Positions 21,322 to 32,044 of a DNA stretch of 64,000 bases are shown here, one piece after another. The notes below the pieces were generated by a model. The model searched no databases. It was not told the origin of the DNA and saw nothing but the letters and a program-made list of their open reading frames with translations. A program made the position numbers and the translations under genes. Within the stretch, counting starts at the first letter, position 1, and every line of letters begins with the position of its first letter. This DNA is from Jackrogersella multiformis (taxonomy: Eukaryota; Ascomycota; Sordariomycetes; Xylariales; Hypoxylaceae). The DNA lies in NCBI GenBank assembly GCA_902806575.1, contig CADCXD010000007.1:1550001-1614000 (forward strand), read 5' to 3'.

Positions 21322-24300
21322 CAGGGACGGGGACGAAAAAAAGGGAATCATTATTAAGTCAGGGAATCATTATTAAGTCAAGAATCTTTCTACCTATTTA
21401 AAGCATTGCGATGCATGTAATAATTCCTCAATATTTAGAATCATTCTTAAAAGTAGTATGTTCCCATTACGGTATATTAGCCATAAGCCGACCTAGGTTA
21501 AATACGTGACTCATTAAACTAGGTTAGAGATTTCACAAGCGACTCACTCTAGCAAATAAATCAGCTTCGAACTTCGAACCTTACATAGGTCATTTATTAG
21601 TATCCTAGGTATGACTATTGCTTTGATGAGTCGTTAAGCGATTTTTCCCCTGTGAGATATTTCTATATAAACATCCATTCCTCCATCATATTCTTACGAT
21701 CCATATTCTTGAATTTTCAGCAATTGAAAAGCACAAATGCAAAGAAGCTACAAAAGAAAACTACTTATTTTCTCTTAACAACCTCTCATTCTTTACCTCT
21801 ATTCAAACTATACAAGAAGCTAAGGTATTTTTCTTCTCTCTCTTCAAGATATTAACCTAAACAGTAACCACTAATATCATCTAATAGGGGTAGAGAAGCT
21901 TCACCCTTTATTATCAGAGAATATATACTGAGTCCTCCATACCACAAAATCAGCTCTCGCACCTTTTGTGATATTCATTCTTTTATTTATACTCTTCATA
22001 CCCCATTATTCCTTGTTTCTTATACTCTCACCTCCAACAACCCCTATCTCGCAACCAAGAAATATTTTTAACATCGACAAGCCAACGACCTTTCTTCCCC
22101 TTTCTCATCCCCTAGCATCGTCACGAGGATTTCGAAACAGATTTAGAATGGACGTGATGATATGGCAGGAGGTGTCCAACATGACCCTTTCATTTCCTGG
22201 GAATTCGGTATTGTTGCTATATTCAATTTTGCAGTGGTATACACCACTTTTCAGAGTCTTGTGGTAATAATATGATTAAGAGCAAATATTGAGCCATCAA
22301 CTAACCTACATTACCAGCTACGGAATGGACCAGAAGAAACGCGAATTCACAGTAACCCAACCCCATAAGTGATGATGCCATGGTGCAACACCTTATCCTC
22401 TAAAGACATCGACAGGAAAACTGGTCTAGTTTGATGGTCCTTGAACAGACAAGACAATTTCATACGTTCTTCGTCACTTGGAATCAAACCAGAAACATCA
22501 CAAACCCTACCTAGGTAGATATAGCGATTCCACAACTCAGCCACAATCGGAAGTAGAGACTAAGAGCACCCGGCGTCGCGTCGACAGAGCAAGGGAATGC
22601 CCTCGCTGGAAGAGAAGAAAGTAATCGCAATAAGTAACCTTCAACGCGTTATTGGAATGCATAGGGCCCAGTCAGGTCGACTTACAAGTGTGCCAATCAA
22701 CCTACACTCATCCCTACCTTCGTTCTTTTCACGACTCGGGAGCCATGAAGTGCTGATGGGGAAACTCTGTGTCATCCTTTCCACAGTATGCGTTAAACGT
22801 CCGCTGAATGCTAGGTGTTTGTCGGACCTGCTGTTTTGAACAGTTACGTCTGAATGAAAATAAGGAATTACCTCAGAACATACGATCCCTGTTCTGTAGC
22901 ATGTCAAGAACAACCCAAACTACCTACTCTAGAAGACTTTAAGTACGAACTCTCCTTCCGCCTTCTGGGTCCTGGGTATAACGACTGTTACTAATACCTA
23001 GGTAGCTTGTCACATAACTATGGACTAATGAAGGACTAATTTGGCCGTCCTAATCATAATTTGCGCATACTGCTACTTATTATCACCCTCCCTCGCCGGT
23101 TTCATCCTTTCCCCCTTTCCCTCTTTTCCCTGGATAAATCATCCTCGGGACACTCGAAGCAAATTGGATCACCTCAAGACTCAATTCTGAGGAGAACCAT
23201 CCGACCCCGTCGAAGTTCTCGAAATGGGAACGAGACTCACTGATGAACATACAAGAAATACCATATAGAAAAATAACAAACAGGGCGCGATAGGGCAAGG
23301 GGCGAAGAAGCAGCAATCAAACAGAACTCACGAATCACCAAAGACCCAAATGTCCCTTCTTTCTCCCAGATGGCCCAGAACAAGACGACAAGAGTATTTC
23401 AGACCCATAAACCCTCTCTATATATCTGCTCATTAAGAAACACGAAGCAACTTTATCTGTATGATATATTGTCCGTCCTGAATGATTATATTATCAAACC
23501 CCCTTAAACTTCCTGGCATTCTGGACCAAAACGAAGACTAAAACGTCTCAATAAGCAACCTCCAAATACCCTCGGGTTAACATAACTGTCAAACTATCAC
23601 CAGAAGAAACATGAGACATGCCGCTTAGAGAGAGGATCAAAGAACACCAGGTTCGCTTGAGAGAATGACGGAAGGCCTGGCCATACTCCCCCCTATCGGG
23701 GAAATGTGCGACCTACATGCTACGGCGCTACTGAGCATAGTGATATATACATATCCAAACCCAATTACTGCTTATGGTGGTCCCTATATCTCCGTCGCAC
23801 TAGGGACTGGGGATGAATTAAGGAACCAGCCTCCTAACAAGCACGCGAGGCAGGTTGTGACTTAAATTGATTCTTCTCAATGCAGACGACTAACACCCAT
23901 GATCATTACCTATCACTAAAATGGATGAGTGGATGATCCTGCGAGCAGCAACAGTCACATACTGAGCGGGGACCGGGAAACCGTGGCCGCCTAGGTGTCG
24001 GCTTCCGTTTCTCCCATGGCAGTCACTGGTTAAGATGCTTGCTGAGGGCAGGCAAAATGGTTGCGCCTTCTGCGTGCTCGAGGGGAAGCCAGACCCCAAT
24101 CATTACCTTCGGGATTGTCTGGAGCGGGAGGGGAATGTCCGTCCTAATATGCAAGAGCCAGCAGCAAAGACATCATTGACACAGATGGCCCAGGAAGAAA
24201 CGTCACTGGCAGATCCGGATGATGCAATGATCATACGTCCGCGAACGTATGAATAGGATGGGGGGATTTCACGTGATGGCTGGGTATATATAACAGCTTG

Positions 24301-24805
24301 GATTTTGTAATGTTGGCTAGGATTTCATGATATTGCGAGACGACGAGGTCGTCGCCAGTTTCTTCAAAGAAGGGGCAAATTTCAGGCACCTCTACATCGA
24401 TTACATGGATGCCGAGGGCCTTGATGTCCCCATAATCCCTCAGGAGCCATATCCCATCGAACAAGATACATCCCCATTGTCATCCACTTCGATAATAGAG
24501 GTGGTGGACATACTACCCGCCGATGCCGAGCACCTCGGTAGCGAAGGCCGCCTGGGTCGGATTTCGACCCTAATTAGTTCATGGACGAGAGAGAGAATTG
24601 TTTACAAGTAGCAGAATACTTATCCCGACACCATTATCTTAAGAGAATCCGAAAGCTAATTCTACACGGAGGATACTGAGGACAGAACAGACCCAGATCA
24701 ATACCAACCTTGGACGAATTGTACGGTCGAACAAGACACCGTATAGGCTATTGCTAGTGAGCAAGCTAGCGACTATTAAACTGAATTAGCCCAATCGAGA
24801 AGACC
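21322..24805. other. Gene-poor region with decayed mobile-element sequence
   Basis: About 3.5 kb without a supportable gene. From 23.9 kb on, broken open frames suggest an old element: 24035-24256 (plus) encodes a C-x2-C-x9-H-x4-C zinc-knuckle-like segment around CAFCVLEGKPDPNHYLRDC, and 24327-24611 encodes an acidic 94-residue frame. At 24581 a short frame beginning MDERENC is repeated in diverged form at 24982. None can be joined to a full transposase or reverse transcriptase. Confidence 0.5.
24581..24660 (+). repeat. Diverged direct duplication, copy 1
   Basis: Encodes MDERENCLQVAEYLSRHHYL in one frame. A related copy lies at 24982-25061 (MDERDNCVQVAEYLSRHSYL). Differences are mostly at third codon positions, so the peptide was under selection for some time after duplication. 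Confidence 0.75.
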
Positions 24806-24891
24806 TATTTATTAGACACTCTCATGGGTTGATAACAGCTTGATTATTCTAAGTCTAAGTTCTATTGCTACGGCAGAGCTTCAGCTAATAC

Positions 24892-24916
24892 CAACCCATG
24901 AGAGTGTCTAATAAAT
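24892..24916. repeat. Third internal copy of the terminal repeat
   Basis: 25 bp identical to the outer part of the right terminal repeat, inverted relative to the left end. It creates a 111-bp inverted-repeat-bounded unit (24806-24916) nested in the larger element. Confidence 0.85.
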
Positions 24917-24981
24917 GGTAGCTCTGCGTCTAAAGAGCAGAACGGCATCGCCGTTCCATACAATACCCCTATCATTAACCT

Positions 24982-25061
24982 ATGGACGAGAGAGACAACT
25001 GCGTCCAAGTTGCAGAATATTTATCCAGGCATTCCTATTTGAAGAGGATCCAGAAACTCCC
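24982..25061 (+). repeat. Diverged direct duplication, copy 2
   Basis: Second copy of the MDER(E/D)NC-encoding segment, inside the terminal inverted repeats. It starts the 90-codon frame ending at 25254. Copy 1 lies outside the repeats at 24581-24660, so the duplicated sequence is older than, or was picked up by, the element. Confidence 0.75.
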
Positions 25062-25270
25062 GACATTACAAGTAGAGAGAGTAAAGAATTTCGCAGCTAC
25101 TCTAGATGCAACAGAGTCGACGAGTGATACTACGACTTCTACGCAGGGGACCACGAGAAGTAGTCGGAATTCCAACAAGACTGAAAGAACAGCCTACAAT
25201 CCCGAATGGGCTATTGATCACTGGAAGTTTTTTCAAGCTGTTATCAACCCATGAGAGTGTCTAATAAATA

Positions 25271-26040
25271 AATTACCTACGTGGGCGAACGAATCGGAAC
25301 ACTGGAAGTAATACAATAAGCCGCTAACCTGGAACATAGCCAATGTTCCGGCACTCATGTTTATCCCATTGTTGGATGCGAGATATAAGCGGTGCTTCAC
25401 AATGGAGTTCCATCATCATGGGAACCACTTGATGGTCTCGGCTCTCGAGCACTTTTCGGTTGTAACTCCGCACAAGTTCCCAGCAGAGATTGAAGCGCAA
25501 CACAGAGAGGGAACGAACGGTGTTGCGCGTCAAAGAAGGCGGAAATGGCGGGTATCGAAACATTTCGACATACCCCTAATGCCGACTCGAGAAGTTAGAG
25601 GCTGTTTTGAAAGGAATTGTCGACCAGCAGATGGGAGATACATATCAGGTACTTAGGTAGTAAACAAACAGAAACATGTTACATGATTTCGTTCTGTAGA
25701 CGACAAATTGAAAGGCATATAACCTATGTTGACACTCAACTTGCTTATCGCAAAGGGAACATCATCGTGCTCGTATAAAACCGTAGCCTGGTAGGCGATT
25801 ATTCTCAAAGATCATATCACCTTGCTTTTGATTGACCGCGCCTAAGCCTATGGTTTTTATTTTCATGTACACGTGGTGATAAGTTGAGTTGAATATAGAT
25901 TTACGGAGTCATCCGTTCTATATCCCCAAGGCCAGAGGGCAACGTACATTACGCACCCATCCGGACATATGTATCGACGTAACATAAACCAGCATCTAGG
26001 CAGGCAGGCAGGTCGACCACCCTTACACCTACCCATAGAC
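25271..26040. other. Intergenic region
   Basis: Contains a 99-codon plus frame at 25357-25656 with basic and His-rich parts but no recognisable domain, which may be decayed sequence. No supported gene before the mL50-like stop. Confidence 0.5.
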
Positions 26041-27286
26041 CTACACCCTCCCCCGCAGATGGGCCATCTCCCTGTTCTTGCGGACGAAGCCGTGGCCGTC
26101 GAGGGGCAGCTCCCTCTTCTTCAGCTCCTCCTCGATGAGCTTGTACCTGCCGAGGGCCATCTCCTTGTCGCCGCGGGTGACGCGGCGCGTGGCCACGGTC
26201 ACGTTGGGCAGCTGCACGAGGTCCTGGCGGCGCTCCTGGATCTCCTCCGTCAGCGTCTTGGGCTTCGGCTTCTTCTGCACCGTGTGCAGCAGCGACCGCA
26301 CGTCCGCGATCCCCTGGAGCTGGTGGTCGTGCACCAGGTGCCCCGTCAGCTGGAACAGGCGCTTCGTGACCTGCGGGGGTCTTGTTAGTTGGATATGATA
26401 TCTAGTGTTTAGGAGGGTTGGGAGGTTAGGGGTAGCATGTCTGCGGCGTAGCATGTCATGGCATGGCATTACGTACGGCAAACTTGATGCGGGGATCCGA
26501 CAGCGAGGCGGATTTCCAGCCGTCCCCCCAGGCCTCCCTGTACTTCTGAGCCTCCTCAGATGACAGCTCCGTTATCTCGACCTCGGGAGCGTCCTTCAAA
26601 GCCAGCGATTCCAACACCAAATCGACATGTCCATCCAGCGCCACCGCGCCATCCTTCGCAACCTTGACATCCACATCCAGAATCCTGCGCAGCACGCCCT
26701 CGCCAGCCACCGGCCAGGCAGCCACGAGCTCGGCATCGCGGCCGGCGTGCCTCAGCGCGAAAGCCTCGACGACGGCGCGGCGCACGGCGGACTCGATGAC
26801 GGCGGGATCCGCGGCCCTGTCGCGCGGCCGGAAGCCGGCGAAGTCGGCGGACCGCGGCCAGTTGCGCTCCTGGTCCCACCACCCGCGCAGCCCGCGCGAC
26901 ATCTCCAGGCCCTCGGCCGTGGCCGCCGGCTGGTAGCTCGCGTCGGACACCTCGTCGGCGCGCTCGGCGCGGCTGCGCGGCGGCGGCGGCACGTACACCT
27001 CCCACTCGCGCAGCTCGTCGCCGTCGTAGTCTTCCAGCTCCTCGATGCTGGAGGAGGCGTCCTCGTGGTATATCCCGTCAGGCTGCCGGCCTCGCGCTAC
27101 CTCCAGCTCGCGGCCGGGCTGGCGTTGCTGGTCGGTGGAGTACAGCCGCGGAAACGCAGGGCGGTGGAGACACGTCGTGGGTATGGGCCTGCGGCCGGCG
27201 CTCTGGGAGGGGAGAGGGGCGGTTGGCGAGCGTGAGGGCGGCGCAGACAGGCCGGAGGGCCGTCTTAGGCGCGGTATCCGTCGCAT
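26041..27286 (-). CDS. Mitochondrial large-subunit ribosomal protein mL50-like
   Basis: A component of the mitochondrial ribosome large subunit. Exons 27286-26477 and 26370-26041 encode 379 residues, joined in phase 0 (RIKFA-VTKRLFQ). The N-terminus is rich in Arg, Ser and Pro without acids for about 50 residues, as expected of a mitochondrial targeting peptide. A low-complexity acidic stretch follows, then a ribosomal L50-type region with DPRIKFAVTKRLFQLTGHLV and a basic C-terminus. The donor is GTACGT and the acceptor GCAG. Assignment rests on the C-terminal DPxxKFxVxKRxxQLTG pattern, so the precise ribosomal name is less sure than the compartment. Confidence 0.75.
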
Positions 27287-27750
27287 GGTGTGGCCAATTG
27301 ATTAGATGGGGTTGAAGCTGATCTCTCGAACGTGAAGGTTACCTAGGTTAAGCGGTGGTTGTTGCGATAATCCGGTATAAGGTAGGTGGGTAGTATGTAG
27401 CTCGATATGTTGAAGACTTGAACTTTTTTCAATTGCAGGGTTCGCGAGCTATGCCCACCATAAGTATCTAGGTATCTATGTACGTATATTGTGGGGCTTC
27501 AGCCACGGCTGGAAGGCTGATTGACGCTAAGGAGGTACGTACCTTATCGGATTGCGCGTGTCTCGTCATTCGAATCGAAGCTCGAATCTTGAACTTCATA
27601 CTTCATATCTTACAAAAGTACCCAGTAGAACACCCTCTCGCGCATATTCATTCAATTCTCGTGACCAAATCTCGCTATCTTCCTACGTGATATGTCCAAT
27701 CTCCCTCGTCCGTCGCGACATATAATATATGGCCGATCAATCCTAGCGAC
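27287..27750. other. Divergent promoter region
   Basis: Between the mL50-like start and the Cys-rich membrane protein start. AT-rich, with a TATATAATATATGG stretch just upstream of the latter. No gene supported. Confidence 0.55.
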
Positions 27751-28461
27751 ATGATGCGACTTCACCTGTCTCTACTCCTCATGGGAGCTGTCCTCGTCTC
27801 CTATGTCGCCGCATCCTGTAAGCCAACCTACCTCCACAACCCGCGTATTTATTTCCTTCTACAATCTTTCAACCCCTCTCGCTACCATGTTCTCACGACC
27901 TACTTCCTTCCGCAAACCCGTAACCCCGTAAACCTACCTACTAACAACCCACCCCCCTTAGCCGCGCCCACATTCTGCAAATGCACCTGCTTCAAGAACA
28001 GCACCCTGATCCAGCTGGGCCCGCCAGGCGACTCGTCATCATCCTTCGAGAACGCCGGCCCACCCACCTCCGCCAACTCCAACTCCAACTCCAACTCCAA
28101 CTCCCAAGAAGCGCTGCGCTCGCTCCCCGTCGTCTCGCCCCGCGCCGCCTCCGCCTCCTGCACGCAGTGCACGCGGGCCTTCTGCCTGTCGCAGCACCTG
28201 CCCATCTGCAAGGAGGCGGAGGAGAACGACGTGGTGGCGATGTGCTTCCAGCGCGACAGCCGCAAGGACCAGCTCATCGTGTGGGGCTTCATCCTCGGCA
28301 CCGCCGGCCTCCTGGGCTGGGCCGCCGCCAAGCGCGTCCTCGAGTTCCGCGAGGGCAAGAAGGCTGCCGCCGCCGCCGCCGCGATGGGGCTCGGCGGTTC
28401 CGGGGCGGGAGCCGCGCGGGATAGGCGCGCGTATATGCCGGTTGGCCGCGATAATACGTAG
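27751..28461 (+). CDS. Cys-rich single-pass membrane protein, fungal conserved
   Basis: Exons 27751-27817 and 27962-28461 encode 188 residues (phase 1; GTAAGC donor, TTAG acceptor). Residues 1-22 form a signal peptide. The mature part begins with FCKCTCF (three Cys at 28, 30, 32), then an Asn-Ser repeat (about residues 60-70) and a second Cys-rich region CTQCTRAFCLSQHLPIC, followed by VVAMCFQRDSRKD. One transmembrane helix spans about residues 127-145 and the tail is basic with an eight-Ala run. The arrangement suggests an extracytoplasmic disulphide-bonded domain anchored in the membrane. I have seen the CxCxC / CxxQRDSRKD pattern as a conserved fungal family but know no assigned function. 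Confidence 0.8.
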   Translation: MMRLHLSLLLMGAVLVSYVAASCKPTYLHNPRIYFLLQSFNPSRYHVLTTYFLPQTRNPVNLPTNNPPPLAAPTFCKCTCFKNSTLIQLGPPGDSSSSFENAGPPTSANSNSNSNSNSQEALRSLPVVSPRAASASCTQCTRAFCLSQHLPICKEAEENDVVAMCFQRDSRKDQLIVWGFILGTAGLLGWAAAKRVLEFREGKKAAAAAAAMGLGGSGAGAARDRRAYMPVGRDNT

Positions 28462-29006
28462 GGGCCGAGAAGATGAGGAGCATGTGCTTGATATCTGTGG
28501 ATGGGCTTGGTCTGGATGTTGAGGTTTTTTTTTCTTTTGCCCTGGGAATGGCGTTTAGGACGGGGACAGGCGAAACGAAGGGAAACCATTAGAGTACCTA
28601 GTTTCTCGGGTATATTGTCTGAATTATATTTATTACCATCGAGGTTTACCGAAGCATTGAGGACATCCAAGGTATCACGTATCACGCACAATCTATAAGC
28701 CACAGCTATACTAAAAGCAAAGCTGGGTTAAGGAGAGCAAGGAGAAGAAACCGTATGCATTTGTCTGACTTTTGTAGTAGCCTATGATTTTAGCCTAACG
28801 CCTTGAGCACTTTTTTGGTTTTCCTCCCAATCAAACCTCCAAGATCGTTGAGCCGATGAATCTCAGATACCATACACATAGAATAGTCAACCCTCGTACA
28901 CGGGTTCTACAGGTACCTTTCTCCCCGACTACATTCGCTTAGGGCGAAATGGCACGAATTTATAATCAGGAATGCGCCAACGAACACACTTCCCCCCGTA
29001 GGAACC
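28462..29006. other. Convergent intergenic region
   Basis: 3' flanks of the Cys-rich membrane protein and DAHP synthase. No gene or structured element seen. Confidence 0.6.
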
Positions 29007-30446
29007 CTATTCCTCTTCAAGGAGAGTAGCCTTAGGCTCTTGGCCGTGGCCGTTGGTATCAGGTGCGCCGTTCTTCTCCCTGCGAACTCGGACCGCGGCC
29101 GCGAGGTCCTCAAGGACCTGGATCGTCGAAGCCCAATCGATGCAGGCGTCGGTGATGCTCACGCCCTTCTTCAGCCCAGACGGCCCCTCGGCAGGCACTT
29201 TCTGGTTCCCCTCGTTAATGTTGGACTCGATCATGACACCGACGATAGCCTTCTCTCCTTCTTTGAGTTGGTCGCCGATGACCTGAGCAACCTTAGGTTG
29301 ATTTCGGTGGTCCTTGTTCGAGTTTCCTATCCCATTGTTAGTTTAGTCTCGAGCGTGTCATGCAACAGGAACACCGCCTACCGTGGGAGCAGTCGACCAT
29401 GATGGCCAGCTTCTGGCCCTTCTTGGTCAGGGTTTCTTTGGCAGCCTGAATGCTCTCCTTGTCATAATTGGTACCCTTAGTGCCGCCCCTGAGGATAACG
29501 AATCCGTGCTCATTGCCCTTGGTTCTTGTGATGGCCGCCAGACCTTGCTTCGTCACACCCATGAAGTGATGCCTAGAGGCTGCCGCGCCGATGGCATCGA
29601 TGGCAACATTTAGATTTCCATCAGTCCCGTTCTTGAAGCCGATCGGGAAGGAGAGACCAGATGCTAATTCACGATGTAGCTGCGACTCAGTGGTTCGGGC
29701 GCCAATGGCACCGACAGAGATAAAGTCCGCTAGGAACTGCGGCGAGATGGTGTCGAGCATCTCACTGGCGATGGGCATGCCTGCGTTGGTGAGGTTGCCG
29801 AACATCTGTCGCGATATTCGAAGGCCCTTGTTGATCTGGAAGCTGTTGTCGATATCAGGATCATTAATTAGGCCCTTCCATCCCACGGTAGTTCGTGGCT
29901 TCTCAAGGTAAGCGCGCATGATGATGCACAAGTCATCTGACAGCTTCTCGGAGAGCTTCTTGAGGCGCTGGGCATACTCGAGAGCCATGGCTGGGTCATG
30001 GATAGAGCAGGGCCCAACGACAACTAGGAGACGATCGCTGCGGCCCATGATAATGGCAACGGCGTCTCTACGGCCCTTGACCACAGTCTGCAGTGAAGCA
30101 TCTGACATTGGAATCTCCGAGACGAGCAATGCTGGCGGGATTAGAGGGTCCTGGCCCAGGACTGCAGTTTCCAGATACATTAGCATACTGTTTATCTTTC
30201 GTCTTTCGTCTCTTGACTCTTGACTCTTGTGACACACTGGTTCTCGAGTAGGTAGGACTAAGTAGAGGAGGAGTGGAGGACAAGTAATCTCGAGTAACAT
30301 AGGGGACGAGTCATTCAACATTAAAATGTAAGAGCAACTCAATATTGACGGGAATCGAATGAAATGATGTTTGATGTTTGGTGTTTGCTGTCTTACTTAC
30401 TTCTCATATCGGCGGCCACGAGGGGCGCCATGTCGACTCCTGGCAT
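29007..30446 (-). CDS. 3-deoxy-D-arabino-heptulosonate 7-phosphate synthase (DAHP synthase)
   Basis: Joins phosphoenolpyruvate and erythrose-4-phosphate, the first step of the shikimate pathway. Exons 30446-30401, 30161-29382 and 29326-29007 give 381 residues of the microbial class I (AroFGH, Aro3/Aro4) type. The first exon encodes only the first 15 residues; splicing over 239 bp gives DMRILGQDPLIPPALL, matching the usual DWRIxGYDPLxPP start of fungal enzymes. Active-site segments are VVVGPCSIHD, LEKPRTTVGWKG, SEMLD, GARTTESQ, GFKNGTDG, LRGGTKGTNYD and VDCSHGNSNKDHRNQ, the last formed across the third junction. Tyr- or Phe-sensitivity cannot be decided from what I see. A TGAGTCA element lies about 190 bp upstream, fitting cross-pathway amino-acid control. 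Confidence 0.95.
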
Positions 30447-32044
30447 CGTGGTGAACGAACGGGCACGGTAGTCAAGAAGACGTAAAGGTAGATAGGTGAT
30501 TGGTTTGCGAATAAGTGAACGCCTGGGGACCAAGAGAATCGACGATGATTGTTGTTTGCTTCGGACAACCCGAGCAACGGATAAGTGCGTGAAACGTGGT
30601 GAAGGGGCCGTTGTTATATGAACGAGGTAATCTCGAGGTGAGTCAGACTACTCGGAGGAAAAAATTGGAAAGGAGAAGAGTTTGCGATGCGCGATTCTTT
30701 TTCTTGACCCCTGATCTTTAAATCCTTTGGTTTCTTACTCCGGTCCCTTATTATTTCTTTCTTGAACTCTTTGGACTTGGATGTAGCAAGTACCAAGGCA
30801 AACCAAAGTATTCTAGGTAGATTGCGTGATGTAAGAGAAGTTATGCGAATACCTGTTGACGAGGTTTTGTAAGTGAAGTGAAGAATAAATAATTAAAGGT
30901 CGAAAGGTTTACCTCTAAGGTCAGAGGTTAGTCTAGCTGGCTACTAGCTGGAACCTAACTCTAAGGATAACTCTGATAGGTACTAGGTAGGTAGGTGGGT
31001 GTACGATGTAGTTCTAGGTTTGATGATGCACTTTATCGAGGTAGCTGCGAGTGTAGGATGGCGGGGTGTGAACAAATGGAGGGGTAGGTAAACTGTATTG
31101 CCCCACCATAATTATGCACATAGTACCTAAGTACTTGACCCAATTAGGTATTAGATAATGTCAATCAACCAATCTTTTACGACGAAAGCTTATCCTAAAT
31201 CCTTATCCTAGACCTAAATCCCTTCCCCCCCCCTCAGTCTTCTTTTCTAACTCACCCTTCATCACTTACAACCACATCCACCCAATATCCTATTCACATC
31301 GTAAGATGGACGCATTGGGAGCGCACCAATGGTTATAAAACTTTATCACACCGCCCTCGTCTAACCCCGTGGAGTTTTACTGCTATGTTACTGGTCGTCC
31401 CAAATTCTCCAAAGCTGATTATGCCTCACGGTCTCTTCCATGAAGGTTTAAGTCTTTCCCACAATGAACAAAATAAAAATATACTCACCTAAGTAACAAC
31501 GTCTCATTTAGATATCCCGCCATGTCAGCATGTCGTTAGGTCTTGTTCATCTTCATGTCAATATCATTGGGCTGTAAGAAGTTCGAACGGGACACCCTTT
31601 TGTACTTGGATCCAAATCGAACGACCTACATATGCGGCATGGAATAGGTAAGTAGAGTGGAGTTCTATCTTAGTAGGTATTCAGATAGTCGTCAAGACAT
31701 CATTTTCCTACACCATCTTATATTAGGTATTGTATGATTGACTTTGGGAATATCAATCGAGTTCATTCTTACCTAGGTATTTATATTGAATGCTACCTTA
31801 GACATTTTATTGTCTTCAGCCCGCTTTCTTGTTATTTGATGCTGTCCCAGATTGAGTAGGTATTCAGGAACCAGCCCTACGGCTAAATTATAAAACACCA
31901 ATAGGACGATATAACTGCGGAGGTATATTGTCCGTCACTTTAGACCTCGGTCCCCCATCTCATGGCAATAAAGACCAAAGCTGCCACCATGGATCTCTCT
32001 TCCATGCCTTGGCGCTTCTCTTTCTGTCAGTTATCATCGAAGCT
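30447..32044. other. Divergent intergenic region
   Basis: About 1.6 kb between DAHP synthase and the GDSL esterase. Contains the TGAGTCA site, TAGGTAGGTAGG near 30985, and C-run/TATCC sequence near 31225. An in-frame upstream ATG of the esterase frame at 31976-32045 is not used in my model because the signal peptide starts at 32045. Confidence 0.55.
30639..30645. promoter_or_regulatory. Gcn4/CPC1/CpcA-type site TGAGTCA
   Basis: A perfect palindromic TGAGTCA lies 193 bp upstream of the DAHP synthase start codon. This is the consensus for the bZIP activator of general amino-acid control (CPC1 in Neurospora), known to regulate aromatic amino-acid genes. Function here is inferred from position and match. 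Confidence 0.6.

Larger units (their letters stand above)
24806..25270. mobile_element. 465-bp segment with 38-bp perfect terminal inverted repeats
   Basis: Left end 24806-24843 and right end 25233-25270 are exact reverse complements over 38 bp (TATTTATTAGACACTCTCAT... inward). The outermost bases are TA on both sides, compatible with insertion at a TA dinucleotide as in Tc1/mariner-type elements, though TA could equally be part of the repeat. A third, 25-bp copy in right-end orientation lies at 24892-24916, so the left 111 bp is itself bounded by inverted repeats. The inside holds one 90-codon frame (24982-25254) that is not a transposase. Best read as a non-autonomous element or MITE, possibly with a captured fragment; perfect repeat identity implies recent activity. 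Confidence 0.72.

Noticed and set aside
21070..21351. 93-codon minus frame with Val-Tyr-Arg-Ser repeats
   Set aside because: It only translates the 8-bp minisatellite; periodicity arises from the repeat, not from coding.
25357..25656. 99-codon plus frame next to the TIR element
   Set aside because: Could be decayed sequence; nothing recognisable on either strand.
26627..27235. 202-codon plus-strand frame antisense to the mL50-like gene
   Set aside because: Composition-driven shadow of a GC-rich exon; no domain.
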